Source: Nocardia amamiensis (GTDB lineage: Bacteria; Actinomycetota; Actinomycetes; Mycobacteriales; Mycobacteriaceae). From it: 64,000 nucleotides of DNA. The stretch spans positions 108,463-172,462 of the forward strand of contig NZ_JADLQX010000018.1 in the NCBI RefSeq assembly GCF_015477605.1. Direction: 5' to 3'. Of this stretch, positions 1-8,143 are shown in pieces (the stretch's first letter is position 1; each line of letters begins with the position of its first letter). The translations under genes were made by a program, and so were the position numbers. Below the pieces are notes generated by a model. The model was not told where the DNA came from. It worked only from the letters and a program-made list of their open reading frames with translations, and made no database searches.

Positions 1-1
1 A

Positions 2-214
2 TGGCGGGGCCGCGGTGTGATGCCGAGCGCGCTGGAGGTTGTCACCCGGTGGGCGTTCGAGGCCGGTTTTCCCCGGCTGGAGGTGCTGCATTCGGTGCAC
101 GATCTGCCGTCGTGCCGCGGTGAAGGCGGGGTTCGTGGTGGAGGGGCAAGCGCCGCGCCGCACACGGACGGATGGCATGACATGCGGGTGCATGCCCGGA
201 ACCACGGAACATAG
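2..214 (+). pseudogene. GNAT acetyltransferase 3' fragment with two frame breaks, cut by the window edge
   Basis: The stretch reads as the C-terminal part of a RimJ/RimL-like N-acetyltransferase: ALEVVTRWAFEAGFPRLEVL, then SCR, then VKAGFVVEG and DGWHDMRVHAR. The acetyl-CoA-binding end (SCR followed by a KAGF block) is typical of the family. The first and last blocks share one frame, but the KAGFVVEG block near 120-170 lies in another, so two compensating frame changes are needed. Either the gene is broken or the read has two small errors here. The 5' part lies outside the window. No function should be assumed. Confidence 0.6.
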
Positions 215-280
215 AGCCCTGTACGGAAATGGCGGGCCCGGTTAGCCTGTGGGTGGCGACCCGGCAGAAGGTGAAAATCC

Positions 281-2494
281 ATGAGTACTCGCACCATTGC
301 CCGGCAGTGCACGTTGTGCGAGGCGCACTGCGGAATACTGGTCACCGTCGAGGGTGACCAGGTGACGCGGATCGAGGGTAACCCGGAGGACGTGCTGTCG
401 AAGGGATACATCTGCCCCAAAGCGACGGCGATGGGCGGGTTGCATCACGACCCGGATCGGTTGCGTACCCCGGTGCGGCGGGTGGGTTCGTCATTCGAGC
501 CGATCGGTTGGGACGAGGCGTTCCAGGAGATCGGGCGGCGGCTGCGCGAGGTGCGCCGGGTGCACGGGAGCAGCGCGATCGGTATGTATCTGGGCAACCC
601 GGCGGCGCACAGTTCGTCGGTTCTGTATGCGGTGATGTTGCGTGCGGCGTTGTTGACGAGGAATTTCTTCTCGGCGTCGTCGATCGATCAGTTCCCGCAG
701 GAGTTCGTGGCTTGGCGGATGTTCGGCTCGAATGTGCTGATGCCGGTGACCGATATCGATCGGACCGATCGGCTGGTGATTCTGGGGGCGAATCCCGCGG
801 TGTCCAATGGGTCGATCACCACGATGCCGAATGCGAAGCAGCGGATTCGTGAGGTGCGTCGGCGCGGTGGGAAGGTGGTGGTGATCGACCCGCGGCGGAC
901 GGAGACGGCGCGGTTGGCCGATCAGCATGTCGCGGTGTGCCCTGGTGGTGACGTGTATCTGCTGCTGGCGATGTTGCATGTGCTGGTCGTCGAAGAGTTG
1001 TGTGATGAGCGGGCTGTTCGCGCGGTGAGCAATGGCTGGGAGCAGTTGCGTGCGCTGGTGGTCGAGGCGGAGCCGGAGCGGATGGCGCCGCACGCGGGTG
1101 TGGATGCGGAGACGATTCGTGAGCTGGCCCGGGAGCACGCGGCGGTGCCGTCGGCGGTGCTGTACGCGCGGATCGGGGTGTGTCAGCAGGTGACGGGGAC
1201 GCTGACGCATTGGTTGGTGAACACGATCAACGCGGTGACGGGCAATCTGGATCGGCCGGGCGGGCAGATGTTCGCGACGCCGCCGATCGACGCTGCGCGG
1301 TATGCGAAGTATCTGCCGATGGGGTACGGGGCGTGGACGGATCGGTCGGGGACCTACAAGTCGTTCCGTTCGGAGTTGCCGGTGGCGGCGTTGGCGGAGG
1401 AGATCCTGACCGAGGGTCCGGGGCGGATCCGGGCGATGATCACGTATGCGGGCAATCCGGTGTTGTCGACGCCGCAGCGCGGCCGGTTGGGTGAAGCGCT
1501 GGATTCGCTGGATTTCTATGTGGCCGTGGATATGTACGTGACGGAGACGACGCGGCACGCCGACATCATCTTGCCGCCGATTTCGCCGTTGGAGCGGGAG
1601 GACGTCAGCATCTTGTTCCCGTTGTTCAGTGTGCGCAACAACCTGCGTTTCGACGCGCGGGTGTTAGAGCCGCCCGCCGACGGGTTGGAGGATTGGCAGA
1701 TCATGGCGCGGTTGATCACCGAGGTGGTGCGGTTGCCCGCGCGCCGGTTCACCGGGCGGGTGCTGAACGGGGTGTTCGATCGGATCAGTCCCGTGCGGAT
1801 AGCCGCGGTCGGAGTGGTGACGGGCCCGTATGGGGTCTTGAAGCGTGGTCGCAAGGGGTTGACGGTGGGTAAGGCGCGTGCGGCGGCTGGGGGGATCGAT
1901 CTGGGGCCGCTGCGGCCTCGGCTGCGGTCGTTGATCGGGACGAAGGATCGGAAGGTCTGTTTGGCGCCGGAGGATTTCGTGGCTGCCGCGCGGGAGGTGC
2001 TGGCGGATGCGCGGGCTGGGAAGGCGTTGACCACACCGGCGGAGGGCTTCGATTTGAAGTTGATCGGCCGCCGTCATCTGCGCAGCAACAATTCGTGGTT
2101 GCACAATGTGCCTGCGATGGTGAAAGGGCGGGATCGCTGTACGGCGCTGATGCATCCGCAGGACGCGGCCGCGCGCGGGTTGGGTGACGGCGAGCGGGTG
2201 ACGGTGCGTTCGCGGACCGGTTCGATCGTGGTGCCGTTGGAGGTCAGTGACGACATCCGGGTCGGGACGGTGGCGATTCCGCATGGGTGGGGACATCAGG
2301 AGCCGGGAGTCGGTTGGACGGTGGCGGCGTCGCTGCCGGGGGCGAATGTGAACTTGTTGCATGATCCGGGGGTGACGGACATGTTCTCGGGGGCCGCGGC
2401 GGTGAACAACACGTGGGTGGCGGTGACGCGTGCGCCCGTCGAGCACGGTGATGGTGACCGGGTGAGCGAGCGCGAGCCCGCGCCGAGCGCCTGA
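281..2494 (+). CDS. Molybdopterin-dependent oxidoreductase, single-subunit formate-dehydrogenase/DMSO-reductase type
   Basis: A 737-residue protein with the N-terminal 4Fe-4S pattern of the family (C10, C13, C17, C45), followed by the molybdopterin domains and a C-terminal dinucleotide-binding beta-barrel (around 600-720; the GERVTVRSRTG block). It would carry a bis-MGD molybdenum cofactor and do two-electron redox chemistry in the cytoplasm, since no Tat signal is present. The substrate cannot be read from the sequence. Family members of this size in actinomycetes are often annotated as FdhA-like or as nitrate/biotin-sulfoxide reductase-like. The ATG at 281 follows GAAGGTG. It converges on a short ORF and then on a second molybdoprotein at 3048-5297, a paralogue on the opposite strand. 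Confidence 0.85.
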   Translation: MSTRTIARQCTLCEAHCGILVTVEGDQVTRIEGNPEDVLSKGYICPKATAMGGLHHDPDRLRTPVRRVGSSFEPIGWDEAFQEIGRRLREVRRVHGSSAIGMYLGNPAAHSSSVLYAVMLRAALLTRNFFSASSIDQFPQEFVAWRMFGSNVLMPVTDIDRTDRLVILGANPAVSNGSITTMPNAKQRIREVRRRGGKVVVIDPRRTETARLADQHVAVCPGGDVYLLLAMLHVLVVEELCDERAVRAVSNGWEQLRALVVEAEPERMAPHAGVDAETIRELAREHAAVPSAVLYARIGVCQQVTGTLTHWLVNTINAVTGNLDRPGGQMFATPPIDAARYAKYLPMGYGAWTDRSGTYKSFRSELPVAALAEEILTEGPGRIRAMITYAGNPVLSTPQRGRLGEALDSLDFYVAVDMYVTETTRHADIILPPISPLEREDVSILFPLFSVRNNLRFDARVLEPPADGLEDWQIMARLITEVVRLPARRFTGRVLNGVFDRISPVRIAAVGVVTGPYGVLKRGRKGLTVGKARAAAGGIDLGPLRPRLRSLIGTKDRKVCLAPEDFVAAAREVLADARAGKALTTPAEGFDLKLIGRRHLRSNNSWLHNVPAMVKGRDRCTALMHPQDAAARGLGDGERVTVRSRTGSIVVPLEVSDDIRVGTVAIPHGWGHQEPGVGWTVAASLPGANVNLLHDPGVTDMFSGAAAVNNTWVAVTRAPVEHGDGDRVSEREPAPSA

Positions 2495-2538
2495 CGTGGC
2501 ATGGTGCGGGTCTTGCCGCGGTGCGTGCGCTGTGTGTG

Positions 2539-2925
2539 TCAGCGCGTTCGGACCGTGACCCGGTAGCCGAGGCGCAGTTCCCTGCCGATGTGGGCGGCTC
2601 CGCCGAGGTGCAGCCAGCGATGTGTGCCACCGCGTGGGTCGGGCAGGTATCCCGCTTCGACGTGCGCTACGCCGAATGGGTAGGCGCCGGAGGTCGACGT
2701 GGCGACGGCGTTCATCAGGAATGCTTCGGCCCAGACGTGTGGTTCGGGTGCATCGTCGGAGAGGGCGGCGGCCTCGGGGAGGAAGAAACCGAATGGTTCG
2801 GGTGGTGCGCCGGAGGTCTGGACGAGCATGCCGGTGCGGAACAGGCGCGCGGTTCCGGTGTGCACCAGGCACTCCGGGGTCAACCGCAACGGTGGGGCGG
2901 GTTGCAGTTCGAGCTGGAATGCCAT
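2539..2925 (-). CDS. Hypothetical protein, 128 aa
   Basis: I do not recognise this family. The product has no signal peptide or membrane segment; it starts MAFQLELQPAPP and has a WAEAFLMNAVATSTSGAYPF block and a C-terminal basic strand (LRLGYRVTVRTR). I chose ATG at 2925 because the protein-like sequence begins there; an in-frame ATG at 2976 would add 17 residues. It sits between two converging molybdoprotein genes and shares its strand with the downstream one, so it could be transcribed from the upstream operon. A role with the oxidoreductases is only positional inference. Confidence 0.55.
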   Translation of the reverse strand: MAFQLELQPAPPLRLTPECLVHTGTARLFRTGMLVQTSGAPPEPFGFFLPEAAALSDDAPEPHVWAEAFLMNAVATSTSGAYPFGVAHVEAGYLPDPRGGTHRWLHLGGAAHIGRELRLGYRVTVRTR

Positions 2926-3047
2926 GCGATGACTGTAGGGCTGCTCGGGTGTGGCAAGTGCTGATCGGGCAGACATGCCGGGTGTGGCCTGCGACTCGGG
3001 ATCCGCGGCGGGCGCGATCACCGCACACACCGCGTCGCGATCGGTGG

Positions 3048-5297
3048 TCAGGCGGGTTCGATCCGGGCGGGGACGTGTTTGTGCCAGGGGGTGCCCGCGA
3101 TGGCGTCGCGCCAGGTGAGGTCGGTGAGTTCGTTGGCTGCGACGCCGACGCGCTGGGTGCGGTCGCCGGCGGGTAGGTCGAGGCCGAGTCCGTTGGGCAG
3201 GGAGGCGTGGCCGGGTTGCATGCGGTCGGTGATTTCGACGGCGGCGACGGCGTTGCCGCGGCGGGTGGTGATGCGGGCGCGGTCGCCGGTGGTGAGGCCG
3301 AGGCGGGTGGCGTCGTCGGGGTTGAGGCGCAGTGCGCCTTCGGGGTCGCGGCGGCGCCAGGTGTTGTCGCGGAAGATGGTGTTGGCGGTGAAGGAGCGGC
3401 GCTCCCCCGCTGAGAGGACGAACGGGAATTCCGCGCTGGTGTGGGTGGCGGGTGTGGCGGCGAGTTCGCGTAGGGCGTGCAGGAGTTCCGGGATGGCCAG
3501 CGGGATGCGTTTGTCGGGGTGTGGCAGGTAGTCCCAGGCGTCGGTGTAGTCGTCGATGGTGAAGGTGACTCCGGATCGGCTGGTGAGGATGGCGTCGAAC
3601 AATGCGTCGGCGTCGCGGTGCCCGGCGCGGCGCATCGCCGCCGGGTAGACCTTGGCGACGCGTTGGGTCAGCGCCCACAGCACGGCGGCGGAGCGGGCGC
3701 CGTCGGGCAGGGTGGGGCCGAGGGTTTCGTAGAGCACGTAGGGGGCCAGGCCGCCGAGGGATTTGTCGATGGCCAGCAGTGCGGCGAAAGTCCAGGCGTA
3801 GGGGCGTCGTCCGAGTCGGGCCGCGGCGCGCAGCAGGCCGAGTTTGCCGCGGTCGACGGCGCCGAGTTCGCGCAGCAGCCGGGCGTAGATCTCTGGTTCG
3901 GGCAGGGTGCCGGGGAGCGGGTCGAGGACCGGGGCGCGCAGGTGGAAGGTGTTGTGCGGGAATTCGAGGTTGAAGAAGGTGGCTTCCCATTTCTCGAATT
4001 GGCTGGCCGCGGGTAGGACGTAGTCGGCGTGCCGGGCGGTTTCGGTGAGTGCGACGTCGATGACGATGACCAGGTCGAGTGCGTCCAGTGCGTCGCGGAA
4101 GGCGGCGGAGTCGGCCAGCGAATGCGCTGGGTTGGCGGATTCGATGATCATGGCGCGGAATCGGTCGGGGTGGTCGGTGCGGATCTCTTCGGCGATGCTG
4201 TTGCACGGCAGCATGCCGCCGAACAGGGGTGCGCCGGTGACGGGGCTGCGTTTGATCTGGCGGCTGTAACCGGCCAGTGGCGCCATCCACGAATGGGGTT
4301 GCATGCCGCCGGGTTTGGCGAAGTTGCCGGTGAGCAGCCACAGCAGTTTGTTGAGATAGGAGATGAGGGTGCTGTTGGGGCTTTGCTGGACGCCGAGGTC
4401 TTCGTAGGTGGCGACGCTGGTGGCGGTGCCGATGCGGTGGGCGGTGCTGCGCAGCAGGTGTTCGGGGATGCCGCAGATTTCCGCGTAGGCGGCGACGTCG
4501 ATGTGGGCGAGGTCGGCGAGGACGGTGCCGGATCCGGTGGTGTGCTCGGTGAGGAAGGTGTGGTCGGCGAGGTCGTCTTGGACGAGGACGGCGAGCAGGG
4601 CGGCCAGGCACCAGGCGTCGGTTCCGGGGCGTACTTGGAGGTGGATGTCGGCGAGGTCGGCGGTTTCGGTGCGCACCGGGTCGAGGACGATCATGGTGCG
4701 GGCGGGATCTTTGGCGATCTGTTGCAGGACGGTGCGGGCGCGTGGGACGCCGTGTGACTGCCAGGGGTTTTTGCCGAGGAAGATCGAGACTTCGGCGTGT
4801 TCGAAGTCGCCGGTGGTGTGTCCGCCGGTGAGGTGGGCGTCGACCCAGCCTTCGCCGGTCTTCTCCTGGGCGAGGGCGCTGGAGCGGTAGCGGCTGCCGA
4901 GGGCGCGGCGCAGGGCGGTGCTGTAGGCGCCGCCGAGGTGGTTGCCCTGTCCCCCGCCGCCGTAGTAGAAGATCTTGTCGCCGCCGTAGTTGTCCTTGAT
5001 TTCGGTCAGCCGTGCGGCGACTTCGGAAATGGCGGTGTCCCAGTCGATTTCGGTGAAGCTGCCGTCGGGTTCGCGGCGCAGTGGGGTGGTGAGCCTGGTT
5101 CCGCCGTTCTGGTAGTGGTCCAGCCGCAGCGCTTTGTTGCAGGTGTAGCCGGCGGAGGCGACGTGGTCTTTGTCGCCGCGGATCTTGGTGAAGCGGCGGT
5201 CGTCGAGCTGGATGAGCAGTCCGCAGTTGTTCTCGCAGAGGATGCAGGCGGTCTTGTGCCATGCTCCGGTGGCCGGCGGTGTGGTGGATGCGGTCAT
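3048..5297 (-). CDS. Molybdopterin-dependent oxidoreductase (second paralogue)
   Basis: A 749-residue molybdenum enzyme with the 4Fe-4S cysteines C18, C21, C25 and C53 at the N-terminus and a C-terminal molybdopterin dinucleotide-binding domain (GDRARITTRRGN). No twin-arginine signal is visible, so a cytoplasmic location is expected. The start ATG (5297-5295) overlaps the stop of the enoyl-CoA hydratase gene as ATGA, which argues for translational coupling and a shared pathway. A reading frame open far upstream on this strand is an artefact inside the hydratase gene. The neighbour suggests redox chemistry on an acyl or CoA-linked substrate, but this is inference. It probably belongs to the regulon of the TetR gene at 6435-7046. 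Confidence 0.85.
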   Translation of the reverse strand: MTASTTPPATGAWHKTACILCENNCGLLIQLDDRRFTKIRGDKDHVASAGYTCNKALRLDHYQNGGTRLTTPLRREPDGSFTEIDWDTAISEVAARLTEIKDNYGGDKIFYYGGGGQGNHLGGAYSTALRRALGSRYRSSALAQEKTGEGWVDAHLTGGHTTGDFEHAEVSIFLGKNPWQSHGVPRARTVLQQIAKDPARTMIVLDPVRTETADLADIHLQVRPGTDAWCLAALLAVLVQDDLADHTFLTEHTTGSGTVLADLAHIDVAAYAEICGIPEHLLRSTAHRIGTATSVATYEDLGVQQSPNSTLISYLNKLLWLLTGNFAKPGGMQPHSWMAPLAGYSRQIKRSPVTGAPLFGGMLPCNSIAEEIRTDHPDRFRAMIIESANPAHSLADSAAFRDALDALDLVIVIDVALTETARHADYVLPAASQFEKWEATFFNLEFPHNTFHLRAPVLDPLPGTLPEPEIYARLLRELGAVDRGKLGLLRAAARLGRRPYAWTFAALLAIDKSLGGLAPYVLYETLGPTLPDGARSAAVLWALTQRVAKVYPAAMRRAGHRDADALFDAILTSRSGVTFTIDDYTDAWDYLPHPDKRIPLAIPELLHALRELAATPATHTSAEFPFVLSAGERRSFTANTIFRDNTWRRRDPEGALRLNPDDATRLGLTTGDRARITTRRGNAVAAVEITDRMQPGHASLPNGLGLDLPAGDRTQRVGVAANELTDLTWRDAIAGTPWHKHVPARIEPA

Positions 5298-6265
5298 TTG
5301 CTCACTTGGTCTACGCGGGTGCCGTCCAGCCATGGTTTCGGGTCGGCGAGGAATGGGGTGTCGGCGAGGCGGTCGAGGTCCTCGAAGAAGGCTCTGGTGG
5401 TGCGGGCGGCCGCGGCGGTGGTGCCGACGGAGACGAATCCGGCCTGTTCGATGTCCAGGCCGCGGGACAGCGACTTGTCGGTGCCGAAGTAGACGGCGCG
5501 TTTGAGTTCGGCGATGACGACGGGGTTGCGGGCGGCCAGGCGGGCCGCGGTCGCCTGGGTTTCGGCGAGGAGTTCGCCGGTGGCGACCACGCGGTGTACC
5601 AGCCCGAGGTGCAGGGCTTGCTGCGCGGTGAGGGGTGCGCCTTCGAGGGTGATCTCGATGGCTTTGGCGGCGCCGAGCAGGCGGGTCAGGCGTTGGGTCG
5701 CTCCGCCGCCGGGGATGAGGTTGGCCAGTGTCTCGATCTGGCCGAGGCGGATGTGGTCGGCGTCGGCGGCGTAGCGCAGGTCGCAGGCGAGGGCGATCTC
5801 GTGGCCGCCGCCGAGCGCGGGTCCGTTGATGGCGGCGAGGTAGGCGACGCCGGAGCGGTTCATGCGTAAGGTGGTGCGTTTCCAGCGGTAGCCCCAGACC
5901 AGTCCCGCGCCGAGTCCTCCGCCGCGGCGTTCCACCAGTGCCGCCGCGCCGGGCAGGCGCAGTGCGGCCGCGGCGGTGCGCAGGAATGGCGCTGCGGCGC
6001 GGGCGGGGATGAACGGGTGCGGCAGCTCGATCATGCCGGTGAGGGCGGCGGGGTCGGCGTGGGTGAGGAAGCGGCCGGGGAGCCCGCCGGTGAGCACGAC
6101 CGCGCCGATGGTGTCGTCGGTGTCGACCGCGGCGGTGAGGGTGTCGAGGTCGCGGACGACCGCCGGGGTGACGAAGTTCCACGGTGGCGCCACGACTCGC
6201 GCGGTGAGTACCCGCCCGTCTCGTGTGAGTTCGATGGTCTCGAGGTGCAGGTCGGCGGCGGACAT
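5294..6265 (-). CDS. Enoyl-CoA hydratase/isomerase (crotonase) family protein
   Basis: A 323-residue crotonase-fold protein. The oxyanion-hole block appears as GAVVLTGGLPGRF and the second as INGPALGGGHEIALACDLRY, both typical of the fold. The ALGGGHEIAL turn supports an active CoA-binding site, although the exact reaction (hydration, isomerisation or hydrolysis) cannot be read. ATG at 6265 is preceded by AAGGAG at a 6-nt spacing. The gene leads an operon with the molybdoprotein (ATGA overlap). An operator-like dyad lies about 92-109 bp upstream of the start, at 6357-6374, and matches the dyad in front of the neighbouring TetR gene. Confidence 0.85.
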   Translation of the reverse strand: MSAADLHLETIELTRDGRVLTARVVAPPWNFVTPAVVRDLDTLTAAVDTDDTIGAVVLTGGLPGRFLTHADPAALTGMIELPHPFIPARAAAPFLRTAAAALRLPGAAALVERRGGGLGAGLVWGYRWKRTTLRMNRSGVAYLAAINGPALGGGHEIALACDLRYAADADHIRLGQIETLANLIPGGGATQRLTRLLGAAKAIEITLEGAPLTAQQALHLGLVHRVVATGELLAETQATAARLAARNPVVIAELKRAVYFGTDKSLSRGLDIEQAGFVSVGTTAAAARTTRAFFEDLDRLADTPFLADPKPWLDGTRVDQVSK

Positions 6266-6356
6266 CGGCGGCTCCTTCGGTGCGCGCGTCAGCGGTCGGA
6301 ACGCGAGAGTGTGCCCGGGCGAGGGTTATTCGAGGGGTTGTTCGGCCTGCTACCGA

Positions 6357-6374
6357 CTATGGCATACACCATAA
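6357..6374. promoter_or_regulatory. Probable TetR operator in front of the hydratase-molybdoprotein operon
   Basis: The dyad CTATGG-CATACA-CCATAA has 6-bp arms and a 6-bp spacer and is complementary at five of the six arm positions. The same arms with the same spacer occur at 7054-7071 in front of the TetR gene, so one regulator probably binds both. Confidence 0.7.
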
Positions 6375-6434
6375 TGGGTGTGTCAAGAGGCGGGCGGCGG
6401 GACTGCGGGTGGCAGACTCCGCGGTTCGCGCCGG

Positions 6435-7046
6435 TCAGCGGGTGGCGGACACGAGGTCGCGCAACTCGCCGACCGCGTCGTCGAGGGGGGTGATGTCGCG
6501 GTGGACGCGGCACAGCGCGATGGCGCCCTCGAACGCGGCGACGGTCAGGGTGGCCAGGCGGCGTGCGCGGTCGGCGGGCACGCCGTTTCGCTGGAGCATC
6601 TCGGTGAGCGCGTGGTGCCAGCGGTGGAAGACCTCTCCGGCGAGGCGGGCGAACTCCGGTGCGTCGTCGTTGGTTTCGACGGCGACGGCGACGATGGGGC
6701 AGCCGGCGCGGAAGTCGCTGTCGAGCAGGGTGCGCCGCCACATCGCCGCGAACCGGTCCAGGGCGGTGGCGGGGTCGTTGTCGCGGGTGAGGCGTTCGAT
6801 GAATGCCGACATCAGCTCCCCCGCGGTGCCGATCGCCTCGGTGATCAGCTCGGTGCGTCCGCCGGGAAAGTGGTGGTACACCGAGCCGCGTGGCGCGCCG
6901 GTGGCCGCGAGTACCCGGTCGACGCTGGTGGCGCTGGCGCCGTGCACGCGCAGCGAGTCGATCGCGCCGTCGATCATCCGCCGCCGCGCGTCCCCCAGCC
7001 GGGGGCGTGGGGAACTGTCGCTGCGGGCTCGGCGTGTCGCTGCCAT
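6435..7046 (-). CDS. TetR/AcrR family transcriptional regulator
   Basis: 203 residues. The N-terminal helix-turn-helix reads ATSVDRVLAATGAPRGSVYHHF, residues ~37-58, the canonical TetR DNA-binding block, and the rest is the all-helical ligand domain. It ends before the hydratase-molybdoprotein operon and lies on the same strand. A perfect TTATGG-N6-CCATAA dyad sits 8 bp upstream of its start, and a near-identical one precedes the hydratase gene, so it probably represses itself and the operon. The ligand is unknown; an acyl-CoA or the pathway substrate is plausible from context only. Confidence 0.9.
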   Translation of the reverse strand: MAATRRARSDSSPRPRLGDARRRMIDGAIDSLRVHGASATSVDRVLAATGAPRGSVYHHFPGGRTELITEAIGTAGELMSAFIERLTRDNDPATALDRFAAMWRRTLLDSDFRAGCPIVAVAVETNDDAPEFARLAGEVFHRWHHALTEMLQRNGVPADRARRLATLTVAAFEGAIALCRVHRDITPLDDAVGELRDLVSATR

Positions 7047-7053
7047 ACCGCCA

Positions 7054-7071
7054 TTATGGCGTCTGCCATAA
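7054..7071. promoter_or_regulatory. Probable TetR autoregulatory operator
   Basis: Perfect inverted repeat TTATGG-CGTCTG-CCATAA immediately upstream of the TetR start at 7046. Its arms match the 6357-6374 dyad. Confidence 0.75.
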
Positions 7072-7112
7072 AGGTCGTCGCGGCCCGGTCCGCGACGACC
7101 TGTCCCCCGTGC

Positions 7113-8015
7113 TCAGGAGGTGGGCTTGTCCACCCGGTTGCCGTGGAATTCCAGCAGGGCCGCGAGGGTCTCCTCGGGTGCTTCCAGTTGGGGGTAGTGG
7201 CCGATGCGTGGCAGTTCCACCACGTCGGGGTCGGTGATCAGCTGGCGGTAGCGGCGCACCATGTGGCCGCCGGAGACCGGGTCGGCCAGTCCGTCGATGA
7301 GCCGGATCGGTACCTCGGTCTGCTGCAGGGCCGCCACCCAGCGCTGCCGGTGCTTGCGGCGTTCGGCCATGTAGCGGATCAGCTTGTGGCCGTTGCGTTT
7401 ACCGTGCTTGCTGCACCACAGCAGCCAGAACTGGTGCAGTTCGGCGTCGGTGGGTTCGGTGTCGGGCCCGAAGACCGCCGACAGGCTGCGGTGGAAGGTG
7501 CGCTCGGTGCCGAGCACCCCGACCAGCGGTCCGAGCGGACTGGCCAGCAGCCGCTGGACCAGCCGCGCGCGGTGGGTCTCGGGGAACAGGCCGCCGTTGA
7601 GCAGGCACACCGATTCCAGCATCAGCGACTCGTCACCGGCCGCGCGGCGTTCGGCGTGCCGGGCGAGCAGTTCCTGGGCGACGGTGTCGCCGTAGTCGTG
7701 GGCGAGCACGTGGAATCGCTGGATGCCCTGGTCGCGCAGCAGGTTCTCGTGGATGTCGGCTTGGTCGGCGATGCGGTAGTCGTAGTGGCGTGGTTTCGCC
7801 GACCACCCGAAGCCGATCATGTCCGGGGCGATGACCCGCGCGAAGCGTTCGCACAGGCTGGGCCAGATGCGGTGCCAGTCCCAGGACGCGGTGGGGAATC
7901 CGTGGATGCACACCAGCGTCCCGTCCGTGCCGCCGCCGCCGTCGCGCCAGAAGATCTGGTGGCCGCGATGTGTGAGACGTCGTCCGTTCGCCCGCCAGGC
8001 TGCGAACTCCTCCAT
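7113..8015 (-). CDS. Alpha/beta hydrolase, MEST / haloalkane-dehalogenase-like
   Basis: A 300-residue alpha/beta hydrolase. HGFPTASWDWH near residue 38 is the oxyanion-hole block. The nucleophile elbow reads LAHDYGDTVAQELL, with Asp rather than Ser as nucleophile, as in epoxide hydrolases, haloalkane dehalogenases and the eukaryotic MEST proteins, which share HDYGD. An Asp nucleophile implies an ester intermediate cleaved by water, so dehalogenase or epoxide-hydrolase chemistry is more likely than a simple esterase. The last His is probably in RIGHYPQLEAPEETL near the C-terminus. ATG at 8015 follows an AGGAGGTAGG-type site. It is divergent from the antiporter gene. Confidence 0.85.
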   Translation of the reverse strand: MEEFAAWRANGRRLTHRGHQIFWRDGGGGTDGTLVCIHGFPTASWDWHRIWPSLCERFARVIAPDMIGFGWSAKPRHYDYRIADQADIHENLLRDQGIQRFHVLAHDYGDTVAQELLARHAERRAAGDESLMLESVCLLNGGLFPETHRARLVQRLLASPLGPLVGVLGTERTFHRSLSAVFGPDTEPTDAELHQFWLLWCSKHGKRNGHKLIRYMAERRKHRQRWVAALQQTEVPIRLIDGLADPVSGGHMVRRYRQLITDPDVVELPRIGHYPQLEAPEETLAALLEFHGNRVDKPTS

Positions 8016-8143
8016 GTCCTACCTCCTCGTCGCCGACAAGCATGGCGCGTGCGAGCGCCCTGGCACAGTAATTCGGTCGGTCGCGCACGTGTCATGTACC
8101 GCGCGGGCCGTTTGCCGATCGGGCGCTCTGCGAGAATTCCACC

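Noticed and set aside
491..1558. Long antisense open frame over the first molybdoprotein gene
   Set aside because: Arg/His-rich translation, no motif or ribosome site; arises from high third-position G+C in the true gene. The same holds for other long frames opposite or offset to real genes (e.g. 1664-3028, 34117-35898, 43237-45261).
2926..5262. Open frame continuing upstream of the 128-aa gene
   Set aside because: Overlaps the second molybdoprotein gene in another frame with an Arg/Pro-rich, low-complexity translation; only the part from 2925 downward looks like protein.
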